This document shows, piece after piece, positions 8,435 to 19,876 of a stretch of 64,000 bases of DNA. Origin of the DNA: JAENVU01 sp963765075 (GTDB lineage Bacteria; Actinomycetota; Acidimicrobiia; IMCC26256; JAENVU01). A model generated the notes under the pieces. It worked only from the letters and a program-made list of their open reading frames with translations. It ran no database searches and was not told the origin of the DNA. The DNA lies in NCBI GenBank assembly GCA_963765075.1, contig CAVXVA010000001.1, forward strand, positions 62,001 to 126,000. Direction: 5' to 3'. The translations under genes were made by a program, and so were the position numbers. Numbering within the stretch: the stretch's first letter is position 1; each line of letters starts with the position of its first letter.

Positions 8435-9489
8435 TTCAAGACCCCGCGTCGGCGGGCGTCGGCGATGTTGGCTTCATGCTCGGACAGCGTCACCGCAAAC
8501 GCGTGCCGGCCGCTCGCGTCGGTGAGTACGTAGAACTTGAAAGGCGCATCGGCCGGGTGCAACGCCGCGTCCAGGGCAGCCCGGGTCACCGTCGAGATCG
8601 GGGTCGGCGGCAACCCCGCCACCCGGTAGGTGTTGTAGGGCGATTCACGGGCGAAGTCGGCGTTCGTCAACGGATTCGTCCCGCCGCCGCGCGCGTAGAT
8701 CACCGTCGCGTCGATCTGGAGCGGCATCGAGTCTCGTATCCGGTTGGCGATCACCGCGCTGATGAGTGGCCGATCACTGGGGACCCCGGCCTCGCGCTGG
8801 ATCAACGAAGCAACGATCACCGATCGGTACGGATCCGGGGCGGCGGCCAACCCCACCTCGTCGCCGTGCTGATCGAAGCTGCTGACAATGGTGGCCAGGA
8901 TGTCGAGCTCGTTCTCGTGGTCCTCGACGAGGTAGGTGTCGGGCCAGGTCAACCCCTCGAGCGACTGGACGGTCGGGGGTTGGAACTTCGACCGGACGGT
9001 CCCCGCGTCCAACGCCTCGCGAAAGCGCTGCGCCGATCGACCCGGCAAGGCGCCGACCCGGGTCGTGATCTCTTCGAGGGTCAGTCCCGGCGGCAACGCG
9101 AGCTTCTCGTAGTGCTGCCGCGGACCCCGTTCCAATACCCGGATCGACTCTCGGGAACCGAGATCCCGACGCATTCGGTAGGTCCCGGCCTGAAACGAGG
9201 ACGATCCACTGAACCGTGAGTACACCCGGAACGCGAGCGACGAGCCGATCACGCCCCGCGATTCGAGACGGTCGGCGATACCACTCACGCCGACACCGCG
9301 CGGGACCACCACGGTGACGGCCCGGCCCGGATCTCCCGGAGGACTCACCTGGTACCAGAACCATCCGATCGCCACGAGGAACGGCAACGCCAGCAACGTC
9401 AACACTCCGGCGACCCACCAACCTCGACGCGGTCCCGGACGCGACCGGCGACGCGACCGGCGCGAATCGATCGCATCCTCGTCGGTCAT
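8431..9489 (-). CDS. mltG: Endolytic transglycosylase MltG (YceG-like)
   Basis: Membrane-bound lytic transglycosylase that cuts nascent glycan strands and sets their length. 352 residues: a short basic Arg-rich cytoplasmic N-terminus, one membrane helix (GWWVAGVLTLLALPFLVAIGWFW, about 23-45), a LysM-like domain (VVVPRGVGVSGIADRLESRGVI) and the YceG catalytic domain. The active-site region reads VASLIQREAG near residue 230, keeping the Glu of the family's ASIIEKEA-type motif, followed by VIANRI, LQIDATVIYA and SPYNTYRVAGLPPTPI. Coupled by 4-nt overlaps to ruvX upstream and aroE downstream, the conserved actinobacterial ruvX-mltG-aroE order. Confidence 0.95.
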   Translation of the reverse strand: MTDEDAIDSRRSRRRSRPGPRRGWWVAGVLTLLALPFLVAIGWFWYQVSPPGDPGRAVTVVVPRGVGVSGIADRLESRGVIGSSLAFRVYSRFSGSSSFQAGTYRMRRDLGSRESIRVLERGPRQHYEKLALPPGLTLEEITTRVGALPGRSAQRFREALDAGTVRSKFQPPTVQSLEGLTWPDTYLVEDHENELDILATIVSSFDQHGDEVGLAAAPDPYRSVIVASLIQREAGVPSDRPLISAVIANRIRDSMPLQIDATVIYARGGGTNPLTNADFARESPYNTYRVAGLPPTPISTVTRAALDAALHPADAPFKFYVLTDASGRHAFAVTLSEHEANIADARRRGVLK

Positions 9490-9910
9490 GACCGCGACTC
9501 CAAGTACGACTGCAGGATCACGGCCGCCGCGACCTGATCGATCTTCTGGCGCCGTTCCTTCCGTTTCGCCCCGGCTCCGATCATCGACCGATCGGCGATC
9601 ACCGTGGTCAATCGTTCGTCCATCAACGCGAACTCGATGTCGGACGCCAGCACCTCCAACGCCTCGACCTCGGCCCGCGCGGCCTTGGCCGCGGGACCCA
9701 GTCGACCCGACATCTCTCGGGGGAGGCCGACGACCACGGTCCGCGCCTCCTGCTCGACGGCCATCGACACGATGGCCCGCCGATCACGCTCGGCATCGCC
9801 GCTGCGTTCGATCGTGGCCAGCGGACTCGCGATCACGCCACCGGGATCCGACACGGCGACGCCGATACGCCGGCTTCCCAGATCCACCCCGAGAATGCGG
9901 CCCATTCGGA

Positions 9911-9914
<4 letters not shown>
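9486..9914 (-). CDS. ruvX: RuvX/YqgF Holliday-junction-resolvase-like nuclease
   Basis: 142 residues of the RNase H-like YqgF family, linked to 16S rRNA 5'-end maturation and proposed junction resolution. Seen: LGVDLGSRRIGVAVSD (first catalytic Asp), TVVVGLPREMSG, MDERLTT (catalytic Glu) and KIDQVAAAVILQSYL (last Asp). The GTG at 9914 overlaps the alaS stop as GTGA, a pattern repeated in this genome; an ATG at 9905 is an alternative giving a start of MGRILGVDLG. The 3' end overlaps mltG by 4 nt. Confidence 0.94.
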
Positions 9915-12540
<2,626 letters not shown>

Positions 12541-12544
12541 GACA

Positions 12545-12769
12545 TCAGGTCTTGAGGCCGGCACGAAGCTCCATCTCACGGCGTCGCATCGCCGCTCGGC
12601 CCTCGATCGCAGCGGCTTTGACCGTCTCGACTCCGCCACTGACCCGCTCGCCGAGGCCGTCCGGGGTGTAGCGACGGGCGGCGGCGCGCACCTTGCGGGT
12701 CGTGTACCAGGAGGAGCCGAGACCCGCGCCGTACCCGACGGTCAACCAGAACACGCGCTTCGGGATCAT
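12545..12769 (-). CDS. Small hypothetical protein between DUF948 gene and alaS
   Basis: 74 residues beginning MIPKRVFWLTVGYGAGLGSSWY, a short hydrophobic N-terminal segment, then a basic Arg-rich helix (RKVRAAARRYTP, RRREMELRAG). The start ATG overlaps the stop of the DUF948 gene (ATGA), which supports real translation. Likely membrane-associated and a partner of the DUF948 protein; small proteins of this shape commonly lie between rarA and alaS in actinobacteria. Function unknown. Confidence 0.7.
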   Translation of the reverse strand: MIPKRVFWLTVGYGAGLGSSWYTTRKVRAAARRYTPDGLGERVSGGVETVKAAAIEGRAAMRRREMELRAGLKT

Positions 12770-13137
12770 CGGGCCGCTCGCCGCTCGCCGGTGCGGATGC
12801 GCCGGACCGCCTGCTTGGTTCCGGTCCCGATTGCCAGGACCTTCACCACCGGATTCGTGACCGTCCTGGTGACCAACCGCGAGGCCCCGTCGATCCGTCC
12901 GCCGACCCCTTCGGCCGCGGTGAGCAGCGCATCGACGCGGTCGACCTCGTGCTCGGCGTCGAGGAGTGCGTCCTGCATCGCCCGGGTGACCGCCAGGGTC
13001 TCCTCCTGGAGTCGTTCGACGGTCGTGCGCAACCGACGCACCGTCGCCACCAGTGAGACCAGCGCGAACAGCAGGCCGCCGAGCACGACTGCGATCAATA
13101 CTGCACCCGTGGCTGCGAGCCACTCACCGATACTCAC
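12766..13137 (-). CDS. DUF948 membrane protein
   Basis: 123 residues: one N-terminal membrane helix (GAVLIAVVLGGLLFALVSLVATV, about 11-33), then a long amphipathic helix (RLRTTVERLQEETLAVTRAM) typical of DUF948 proteins such as YoxC, then a basic tail. Its role is unknown. It overlaps rarA by 4 nt upstream and the 74-residue gene by 4 nt downstream, so it belongs to a tightly coupled rarA-DUF948-small-alaS unit. Confidence 0.82.
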   Translation of the reverse strand: MSIGEWLAATGAVLIAVVLGGLLFALVSLVATVRRLRTTVERLQEETLAVTRAMQDALLDAEHEVDRVDALLTAAEGVGGRIDGASRLVTRTVTNPVVKVLAIGTGTKQAVRRIRTGERRAAR

Positions 13138-14462
13138 TGTTCTCGCTCCCGCGTCGCCTCGTAGGTTCGGGCTCCGGCGGGACGCCGATCCCGGTCGTCG
13201 CCATTGCCACTCGGTCGCCAGTAGACCTGGTCGGCAACCTCGGCCGGTCGGTACTCCTGAGGAGCCCAGCCGCCCGGCACGTCGTGAGGATAGACGTAGC
13301 CCTTCCCGTGTCCCAATGCGCCGGCACTGCGGTAGCTCGCATCCCGCAAGTGCATCGGGACATCACCCGCCGGCCGGTCACGGACATCGGCGAGCGCCGC
13401 CATCAGCGCGACTTTGGCACCGTTCGATTTCGGGGCATTCGCCAGGTAGATCACCGCGTGGGCCAGGTTGTGCATTGCTTCGGGGAGCCCCACGAACTCC
13501 ACGGCATGGGCGGCCGCGGCGGCAATGGGCAACGCGTGCGGATCCGCGAGTCCGATGTCTTCGGAGGCCGAGATCACCAACCGGCGGGCGATGAAGCGGG
13601 CATCCTCTCCGGCTTCGAGCATCCGGGCCAACCAGTAGAGCGCGGCGTCGACGTCGGATCCGCGGATCGATTTGATGAACGCCGAGATGATGTCGTAGTG
13701 CTCGTCGTCGCCGTACCGCAGCGCCCGCATGGCCAACGCGGTCTCCATGTGCGAGAGCCCGATCGAGTCGGCACCGGCCTCGGAGGCAAGCGCGGCGGCA
13801 ACATCCAGACTGGTCAGGGTGTGGCGGGCGTCGCCTTCGGCTCGATCGACGAGGTGTTCCAACGCGTCGGCGTCGATCGCGAGTCGGGACTCGCCGAGCC
13901 CCCGCTCGACGTCGGTCAACGCCCGATCGACGAGCACGCGCAGCTCGTCGGGCGCGACCGATTCCAACCGGAACAACGTCGACCGGCTGAGCAGCGGTGC
14001 GGTCAGCGAGAAGTAGGGATTCTCGGTCGTGGCGCCCACGAGCACGATGAGTCCCTCTTCGACGTGGGGCAGGAGAGCGTCCTGTTGGGTCTTGGAGAAG
14101 CGGTGGATCTCGTCGAGGAACAGGATCGTGCCCTGGCCCCGTTCGCCGAGCCGCTGCCGGGCCCGCTCCGCGATCTCGCGTACGTCCTTGACCCCCGCAC
14201 TGACCGCCGACAGCGGCTCGAAGGCCTTCCGGGTCGCGCCGGCGATCAACCGGGCGATCGTGGTCTTGCCGGTGCCGGGCGGACCCCACAACACCACCGA
14301 TGTCAGACGATCCGACTCGATGAGGAGCCGGAGCGGGCGCCCGGCCCCGAGCAGGTCGTCTTGACCGACCACCTCGTCGAGGGAGCGGGGACGCAGACGC
14401 GCGGCCAGCGGCGCGCGCGCCGTGAGTCGAGCTTCGGCGGCCGCCCCGAATAGATCCGTCAC
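13134..14462 (-). CDS. rarA: Replication-associated recombination AAA ATPase RarA
   Basis: MgsA/RarA/WRNIP1 family ATPase that acts at stalled replication forks with SSB. 442 residues: RPRSLDEVVGQDDLLG, Walker A GPPGTGKTT near residue 60, Walker B ILFLDEIHRF, sensor 1 GATTENPYF, sensor 2 GDARHTLTSLD, and the family-specific C-terminal tetramerisation domain with HYDIISAFIKSIRGSD, DPHALPIAAAAAHAVEFVGLPE and GKGYVYPHDVPGGW. A short extra Arg/Asp-rich tail ends the protein. Begins 18 bp after the aspS stop. Confidence 0.96.
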   Translation of the reverse strand: MTDLFGAAAEARLTARAPLAARLRPRSLDEVVGQDDLLGAGRPLRLLIESDRLTSVVLWGPPGTGKTTIARLIAGATRKAFEPLSAVSAGVKDVREIAERARQRLGERGQGTILFLDEIHRFSKTQQDALLPHVEEGLIVLVGATTENPYFSLTAPLLSRSTLFRLESVAPDELRVLVDRALTDVERGLGESRLAIDADALEHLVDRAEGDARHTLTSLDVAAALASEAGADSIGLSHMETALAMRALRYGDDEHYDIISAFIKSIRGSDVDAALYWLARMLEAGEDARFIARRLVISASEDIGLADPHALPIAAAAAHAVEFVGLPEAMHNLAHAVIYLANAPKSNGAKVALMAALADVRDRPAGDVPMHLRDASYRSAGALGHGKGYVYPHDVPGGWAPQEYRPAEVADQVYWRPSGNGDDRDRRPAGARTYEATREREQ

Positions 14463-14480
14463 GGCTCCCCTCCCGCCGAA

Positions 14481-16232
14481 CTATTTCTTGGGCGGGACGG
14501 TAATCCCGAGCTCGCGGAGCTGCAGCGGATCGAGGCGACTGGGCGCGCCGGTCAGAGGGTCGGCACCCGATTGCGTCTTCGGGAAGGCGATGACTTCGCG
14601 GATGCTCTCCTCGCCCGCCAGCACGGCGACGAGTCGGTCGACACCAAATGCGAATCCGGCGTGGGGCGGTGCGCCGTACTTGAACGCATCGAGCAGGAAT
14701 CCGAAACGAGCGTGCGCCTCGGCTTCGGCGATGCCCAGCAGCGTGAACACGCGCTGCTGCATCACGGGGTCGTGAATACGCACGCTGCCCGAGCCGAGTT
14801 CCCAGCCGTTGAGCACGAGGTCATAGGCCTGGGACCGGATGTCGAGGAAGGCCTCGCCCGTCGCGGTGTCGAGGAACCCGACATCGTCGGGGTGAGGTTG
14901 GGTGAACGGGTGATGCGCAGGGATCGGCTGTCCGGCATCGGTCAGCGCCTCGAACAGCGGGAAGTCGACGACCCACAGCGGCACCAAACCCCCCTCGGCG
15001 ATCGGCGGCCGTCCGAGGTCGAGCCGCAATGCGCCCAGCACCTCGTTGGTCCGGCGCCGAGCACCGGCGACGATCAACACGAGATCACCCGGGACCGCGC
15101 CCAATGCCCCGACGATCGCAGCCTGCTCGGATGCGGTGAGGAACTTCGCCACCGGTGACTCGAGCGTCGATCCGGCTTGCACCCGCATCCACACCAGCCC
15201 GGCCGCGCCGAGCCCCTTCGCCCGATCGACCAGACCGTCGAGCACCGAACGGGATGCGTCACCTCGACCGGGGACACAGATGCCCTTGACCGCGTCGGCA
15301 TGGAACGCCTTGAACTCGGTGCCGGCCACCGCATCGCCGAGATCGGTCAGCTCCATCCCGAACCGGATGTCGGGCTTGTCCGAGCCGTAGCGGTCCATCG
15401 CCTCGGCCCAGGTCAGGGTGGGAATGGGACCGAGCGGCGAGCCCGTGATGGCCTCGACCGCGGCACTCACCGCCGTCGTCACCACGGCCTGAACATCCGC
15501 CTGGTCGGCGAAGCTCATCTCCATGTCGTACTGCATGAACTCGAACTGCCGATTGCCGCGCAGATCCTCGTCGCGCAGGCACCGCGCGATCTGGAAGTAA
15601 CGGTCGAGCCCGCCGACCATCAAGAGCTGTTTGAAGAGCTGAGGGCTCTGCGGGAGGGCATAGAACTCGCCCGGACTGAACCGTGATGGCACGACGAAGT
15701 CGCGGGCCCCTTCGGGAGTCGACGCGATGAGCATCGGCGTCTCGACCTCGACGAAGTCCTGATCGGTCATCGCCGAGCGCAACGCGGCGTTGACCCGCGA
15801 CCGGATTCGGAGGTTGCGCTGCATCGAGTTCCGGCGCAGGTCGAGATACCGGTGTTTGAGGCGCAGCACTTCGTCGACGTCGTCGCCGCGGTCGGTGAGC
15901 GGGAACGGCGGGGGCTCGGCCCGGTTCAGCACGACCAGGGACCGGGCACCGACCTCGACCGCGCCGGTCGGCAGATCGGGGTTGACCGTGCCCTCGGGCC
16001 GTGGGCGGACGTCGCCCACGATCTGGATCACCCACTCCCGACCGAGGTGATGGACGTCGTCGTCGGTGATCCGCTCCGGGTCGACGACCACCTGCACGAC
16101 GCCCGACGAATCCCGCAGATCGAAGAACACCACGCCACCGTGGTCGCGCCGGGCCGCCACCCACCCCGCGACCGTGACCTCCTGGCCGGCGTGCTCCGGT
16201 CGGAGCGTTCCGACCTCGTGCGTGCGCATCAT
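14481..16232 (-). CDS. aspS: Aspartyl-tRNA synthetase, bacterial type
   Basis: Class II synthetase of 583 residues with the bacterial GAD insertion domain. Seen: OB anticodon-binding domain (GWVAARRDHGGVVFFDLRDSSG), motif 1/2 region (FVEVETPMLIASTPEGARDF; FKQLLMVGGLDRYFQIARCLRDEDLRGNRQ written in parts), QFEFMQYDMEMSF, and motif 3 (GAPPHAGFAFGVDRL). Two adjacent ATGs at 16232 and 16229 are possible; the first overlaps the hisS stop as ATGA. Whether it also charges tRNA-Asn depends on gatCAB elsewhere in the genome and cannot be settled here. Confidence 0.97.
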   Translation of the reverse strand: MMRTHEVGTLRPEHAGQEVTVAGWVAARRDHGGVVFFDLRDSSGVVQVVVDPERITDDDVHHLGREWVIQIVGDVRPRPEGTVNPDLPTGAVEVGARSLVVLNRAEPPPFPLTDRGDDVDEVLRLKHRYLDLRRNSMQRNLRIRSRVNAALRSAMTDQDFVEVETPMLIASTPEGARDFVVPSRFSPGEFYALPQSPQLFKQLLMVGGLDRYFQIARCLRDEDLRGNRQFEFMQYDMEMSFADQADVQAVVTTAVSAAVEAITGSPLGPIPTLTWAEAMDRYGSDKPDIRFGMELTDLGDAVAGTEFKAFHADAVKGICVPGRGDASRSVLDGLVDRAKGLGAAGLVWMRVQAGSTLESPVAKFLTASEQAAIVGALGAVPGDLVLIVAGARRRTNEVLGALRLDLGRPPIAEGGLVPLWVVDFPLFEALTDAGQPIPAHHPFTQPHPDDVGFLDTATGEAFLDIRSQAYDLVLNGWELGSGSVRIHDPVMQQRVFTLLGIAEAEAHARFGFLLDAFKYGAPPHAGFAFGVDRLVAVLAGEESIREVIAFPKTQSGADPLTGAPSRLDPLQLRELGITVPPKK

Positions 16233-17509
16233 CGTCCGATCACCCGTTCCCGGCGGGCCGTCAGCCACGCCACTAGATCCGTTCGTGACACTTCTTCTTG
16301 CGCACCGGACGCCAGGTCTTTCACCGCGACCGCGTCCCGTGCGAGTTCGTCGCGACCCACCATGACGGCGACCGCCGCGCCCGATCGGTCCGCGCCTTTC
16401 CACTGCGCCTTGACCGACCGACCACCGAACGCTCGGTCCACGGCGAACCCATCGGCTCGGAGCGCCTCGACCAGGCCGCCCACCGTGGTTCCACCCTCGG
16501 GGCCGAGCCCATCGACGACGAACACCTCGATCCCCCGGCCGACGCTCGGCACGCCCAGGGCATCGAGCGCCAGCACGATCCGCTCGAGACCGGACCCGAA
16601 ACCGATCCCGGGCGTGGGCGGGCCCCCGAACTCCTCGGCGAGGCGGTCGTACCGACCGCCACCACCCACTGCGTTCTGGGCGGCGTCGAGCGCATCACTC
16701 TGGAACTCGAACGTGGTGCCGGTGTAGTAGTCGAAACCGCGGACGAGCCGGGGATCGAGTTCGACGTCGATTCCCACCGATGCCAAGCCGGCCTGGACTC
16801 GTTCGAACTTGTCGGTGGCGTCGGCACTCAAGAACTCGGGCAGTTGCGGTGCCGACGCGATGACGTCCTGCCAATCCTCGACCTTGGCGTCGAGCACACG
16901 CATCGGATTGGCCTCGACCCGCGCCACGAAGTCGTCACCCAGGGCCGCGCCGTGTCGGAGGAAGTGGTCGCGGAGGGCGGCGACGAACGGAACCCGTGAG
17001 GCAGCGTCGCCCATGGAGTTCAGTAACAGGCGAACATCGGTGAGTCCGATCTCTCGGTAGAAACCGTTGAGGAGCGCAATCACCTCGACGTCGATGTCGG
17101 GATCGTCGACCCCGAGGGCCTCGACGCCGAGTTGCCAGTGCTGGCGGTAGCGGCCCTTTTGGGCCCGCTCGTACCGGAAGTTGGGCGCGACGTACCAGAC
17201 CTTCCAGGGCGGAGTCGGCCGGTGCTGGACGTAGGCGCGCACGACCGACGCGGTGCCTTCGGGTCGGAGTGCGAGTCGCCGCCCGCCCTTGTCGGTCAGT
17301 TCGTACATCTCCTTCGCCACCACGTCGGTGTGTTCGCCGACCCGATGGAACACCTCGACGTGTTCGAAGATCGGCGTGATCGCCAGTCCGTAGCCGTAGC
17401 GAGCCGCTCGCTCTGCAAAGCACGCGACGATCTCGGCCCACCGCCCCGATTCCGGGGGGAGGACGTCGTGGACCCCCTTGGGGGCGCGAAAAACATCGTC
17501 TCGGGACAC
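16229..17509 (-). CDS. hisS: Histidyl-tRNA synthetase
   Basis: Class II synthetase, 426 residues. Seen: APKGVHDVLPPES, LRPEGTASVVRAY (motif 2 region), FRYERAQKGRYRQHWQLGVE, the histidine-A signature LVRGFDYYTGTTFEF and GGGGRYDRL, motif 3 GFGSGLERIVLAL, and a C-terminal anticodon-binding domain (VFVVDGLGPEGG; VMVGRDELARDAVAVKDL). Follows relA after 85 bp with no other gene seen between. Its stop overlaps aspS by 4 nt, the common actinobacterial hisS-aspS pair. Confidence 0.96.
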   Translation of the reverse strand: MSRDDVFRAPKGVHDVLPPESGRWAEIVACFAERAARYGYGLAITPIFEHVEVFHRVGEHTDVVAKEMYELTDKGGRRLALRPEGTASVVRAYVQHRPTPPWKVWYVAPNFRYERAQKGRYRQHWQLGVEALGVDDPDIDVEVIALLNGFYREIGLTDVRLLLNSMGDAASRVPFVAALRDHFLRHGAALGDDFVARVEANPMRVLDAKVEDWQDVIASAPQLPEFLSADATDKFERVQAGLASVGIDVELDPRLVRGFDYYTGTTFEFQSDALDAAQNAVGGGGRYDRLAEEFGGPPTPGIGFGSGLERIVLALDALGVPSVGRGIEVFVVDGLGPEGGTTVGGLVEALRADGFAVDRAFGGRSVKAQWKGADRSGAAVAVMVGRDELARDAVAVKDLASGAQEEVSRTDLVAWLTARRERVIGR

Positions 17510-17594
17510 GAACTGGCGATGCTACCGGCGCGACCCGTGATCCCCCGGTTTGTTCCGGCTTCCCACTGGCGACCCTACGGGCCGGGCCGCCGGG

Positions 17595-19841
17595 TCAGCC
17601 CGAGTGACCGGTGCCGGGGAGCACGCGGGCGGCGGCGAAGACCGAATCGACGCGCTTGAGCGCGGCGAGGAGTGACTCGAGGTGGCCGGGCTCGGCCAAC
17701 TCGAACTCGAACTGGAATCGAGCAACCCGATCCGGAGTGGTCTGGCTCTGGCAGGAGAGGATGTTCACGTGATGCTCGGCCAGCGTGCTGGCCACGTCGC
17801 GGAGCAGCCGTGACCGGTCGAGCGCCTCCACCTCCACGGCCACGACGAACGCACCCGACGCGTCGTGATCCCACTCGACCTCGACGAGGCGCTCGCTCTG
17901 GCCCACGAGCCCGCTCGCGTTCGCGCAATCGGAGCGGTGGACCGAGACGCCTCGGCCGCGGGTGATGAACCCGATGATCTCGTCGCCCGGCACCGGCGTG
18001 CAGCACCGAGAAAGGCGCACGATCATGTCGTCGAGGCCTTCGGCGTGGACCCCCGCGGCGCGCCGCCGGGCGCTGCTACGCGACGGCCGCCGCGCGGTCA
18101 CCGGCATCTGTTCGACGCCGCCGGAGAGGCGTTGCCTCACTCGTTGCGCGACTTGGAGCGCGGTGACGTGATGTTCACCGATGGCGGCATAGAACGTGTC
18201 GAGGTCCGCATAGTGCATCTCGGCGGCGATCTCGGCCAGTAATTGCGAACCCATGAGCTTCTGCACCGGAAGATCGGCCCGCCGCAGTTCGAGTACCAGA
18301 TCGTCGCGGCCGCCGTCGATGGCATCGACCCGCCGCGCGCGGGAGAACCGCTGCCGGATCTTCTCCCGTGCGCGCGGAGTCGTGGCGAACTCCAGCCAGT
18401 CCTCGGTGGGCCCCTGGCTCTCGACTTTGCTGGTGACGATCTCGACCGTGTCACCCGAGGTGAGCAGCGCGTCGAGGGGCACCAACCGACCATTGGACCG
18501 GGCGCCGATACACCGGTGACCTACCTCGGTGTGGATCGCGTAGGCGAAGTCGACCGGGGTCGCGCCCGTGGGCAACGTGATGACCTTCCCCTTGGGCGTG
18601 AAGACGAAGACCTCGTCCTGTTCGAGATCGCCCTTCAACGTCTGCATGAACTGTTCGGGGTCGTCGGTCTCCTGCTGCCAATCGACGAGCCGCTGCAACC
18701 ACACGAGGTCGGCCGTGTTGTTCGGGACCGCCGATTCTTTGTAGCCCCAGTGCGCGGCCACGCCGAACTCCGCCCGCCGATGCATGTCTCGCGTGCGGAT
18801 CTGCACTTCGACCGGCCGCCCGCTCGGACCCACCACGGTGGTGTGGAGAGATTGGTACAGGTTGAACTTGGGCATCGCGATGTAGTCCTTGAACCGCCCC
18901 TGCACCGGGCGCCACCACGCGTGGATCGAACCCAGCGCGCCGTAGCAATCCTTCACCGTCTCGACCACGACCCGGACACCGATGAGGTCCTGCACCTCGT
19001 CGAACGCCCTCTCCCGCACGACCATCTTCTCGTAGATCGACCAGAAGTGTTTCGGGCGGCCGCTCACCTCGGCATCGATGTGCAGCTCCGACAACCGTTC
19101 CTCCAACTCGGCCACCACCTGCTGGAGATACTCGTCGCGGGCGGGCGATTCGGTGGCGACCATCTGCTCGATCTCGGCGTAACGCTTGGGATAGAGCACC
19201 GCGAACGCCAGGTCTTCGAGCTGCCATTTGATCTCGCCGATGCCCATGCGATGCGCGAGCGGCGCGTAGATGTCCATGGTCTCGTGCGCGATGCGGAGCT
19301 GCTTGCCCTCGGGGAGGGACGCGATCGTCCGCATGTTGTGGAGCCGGTCGGCGAGCTTGATGAGCAGCACGCGGATGTCCTTCGCGATCGCGACGAGCAT
19401 CTTGCGCATGCTCGCGGCTTGCTGGGCCTCTTTCGACGCGAACTGCAGCCGGTCCAACTTGGTGACCCCATCGACGATCGCGCCGACCTCGGCACCGAAC
19501 TCCGCCTCGACGGTTTCTTTCGTGAGCTCGGTGTCTTCGACCGCGTCGTGCAACAGCGCGGCGGCGATCGTGACGTCGTCCAGGCCGAGATCGGCCAGGA
19601 TCAGCGCGACGCCCAACGGGTGGACGATGTACGGCTCACCGGATCGGCGGACTTGATCCGAGTGCGCCCGGTGGGCCGCGGCATACGCCCGCCTGATCAG
19701 GTTGGTATCGGCCTTGCGATGATGTTCGAGAAACGAATTCAGCACCGGGGCGATCGCGACATCGACCTGCTGGCGACGCCACGGGAGGACCGACCGACGT
19801 TCGTTGCGGACCTCAGTCCGGGGCAATTCCGAGAGACTCAC
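17595..19841 (-). CDS. relA: RelA/SpoT bifunctional (p)ppGpp synthetase/hydrolase
   Basis: Rel enzyme that makes and degrades (p)ppGpp in the stringent response, 748 residues. The hydrolase half has the HD metal site (AALLHDAVEDTELT near 92-105, and ADRLHNMRTI). The synthetase half has RPKHFWSIYEKM, DLIGVRVVVE, RFKDYIAMPKFNLYQSLHTT and VEVQIRTRDMHRRAEFGVAAHW. Then follow TGS (VFVFTPKGKVITLPTGATPVDFA in parts), a zinc-finger-type region with CCTPVPGDEIIGFITRGRGV, and a C-terminal ACT domain. Both catalytic halves look complete, so a true bifunctional Rel as in other actinobacteria. Confidence 0.97.
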   Translation of the reverse strand: MSLSELPRTEVRNERRSVLPWRRQQVDVAIAPVLNSFLEHHRKADTNLIRRAYAAAHRAHSDQVRRSGEPYIVHPLGVALILADLGLDDVTIAAALLHDAVEDTELTKETVEAEFGAEVGAIVDGVTKLDRLQFASKEAQQAASMRKMLVAIAKDIRVLLIKLADRLHNMRTIASLPEGKQLRIAHETMDIYAPLAHRMGIGEIKWQLEDLAFAVLYPKRYAEIEQMVATESPARDEYLQQVVAELEERLSELHIDAEVSGRPKHFWSIYEKMVVRERAFDEVQDLIGVRVVVETVKDCYGALGSIHAWWRPVQGRFKDYIAMPKFNLYQSLHTTVVGPSGRPVEVQIRTRDMHRRAEFGVAAHWGYKESAVPNNTADLVWLQRLVDWQQETDDPEQFMQTLKGDLEQDEVFVFTPKGKVITLPTGATPVDFAYAIHTEVGHRCIGARSNGRLVPLDALLTSGDTVEIVTSKVESQGPTEDWLEFATTPRAREKIRQRFSRARRVDAIDGGRDDLVLELRRADLPVQKLMGSQLLAEIAAEMHYADLDTFYAAIGEHHVTALQVAQRVRQRLSGGVEQMPVTARRPSRSSARRRAAGVHAEGLDDMIVRLSRCCTPVPGDEIIGFITRGRGVSVHRSDCANASGLVGQSERLVEVEWDHDASGAFVVAVEVEALDRSRLLRDVASTLAEHHVNILSCQSQTTPDRVARFQFEFELAEPGHLESLLAALKRVDSVFAAARVLPGTGHSG

Positions 19842-19876
19842 TCGTTCCAGTCTCCCACGCCGAGGCGCGGGTGCTG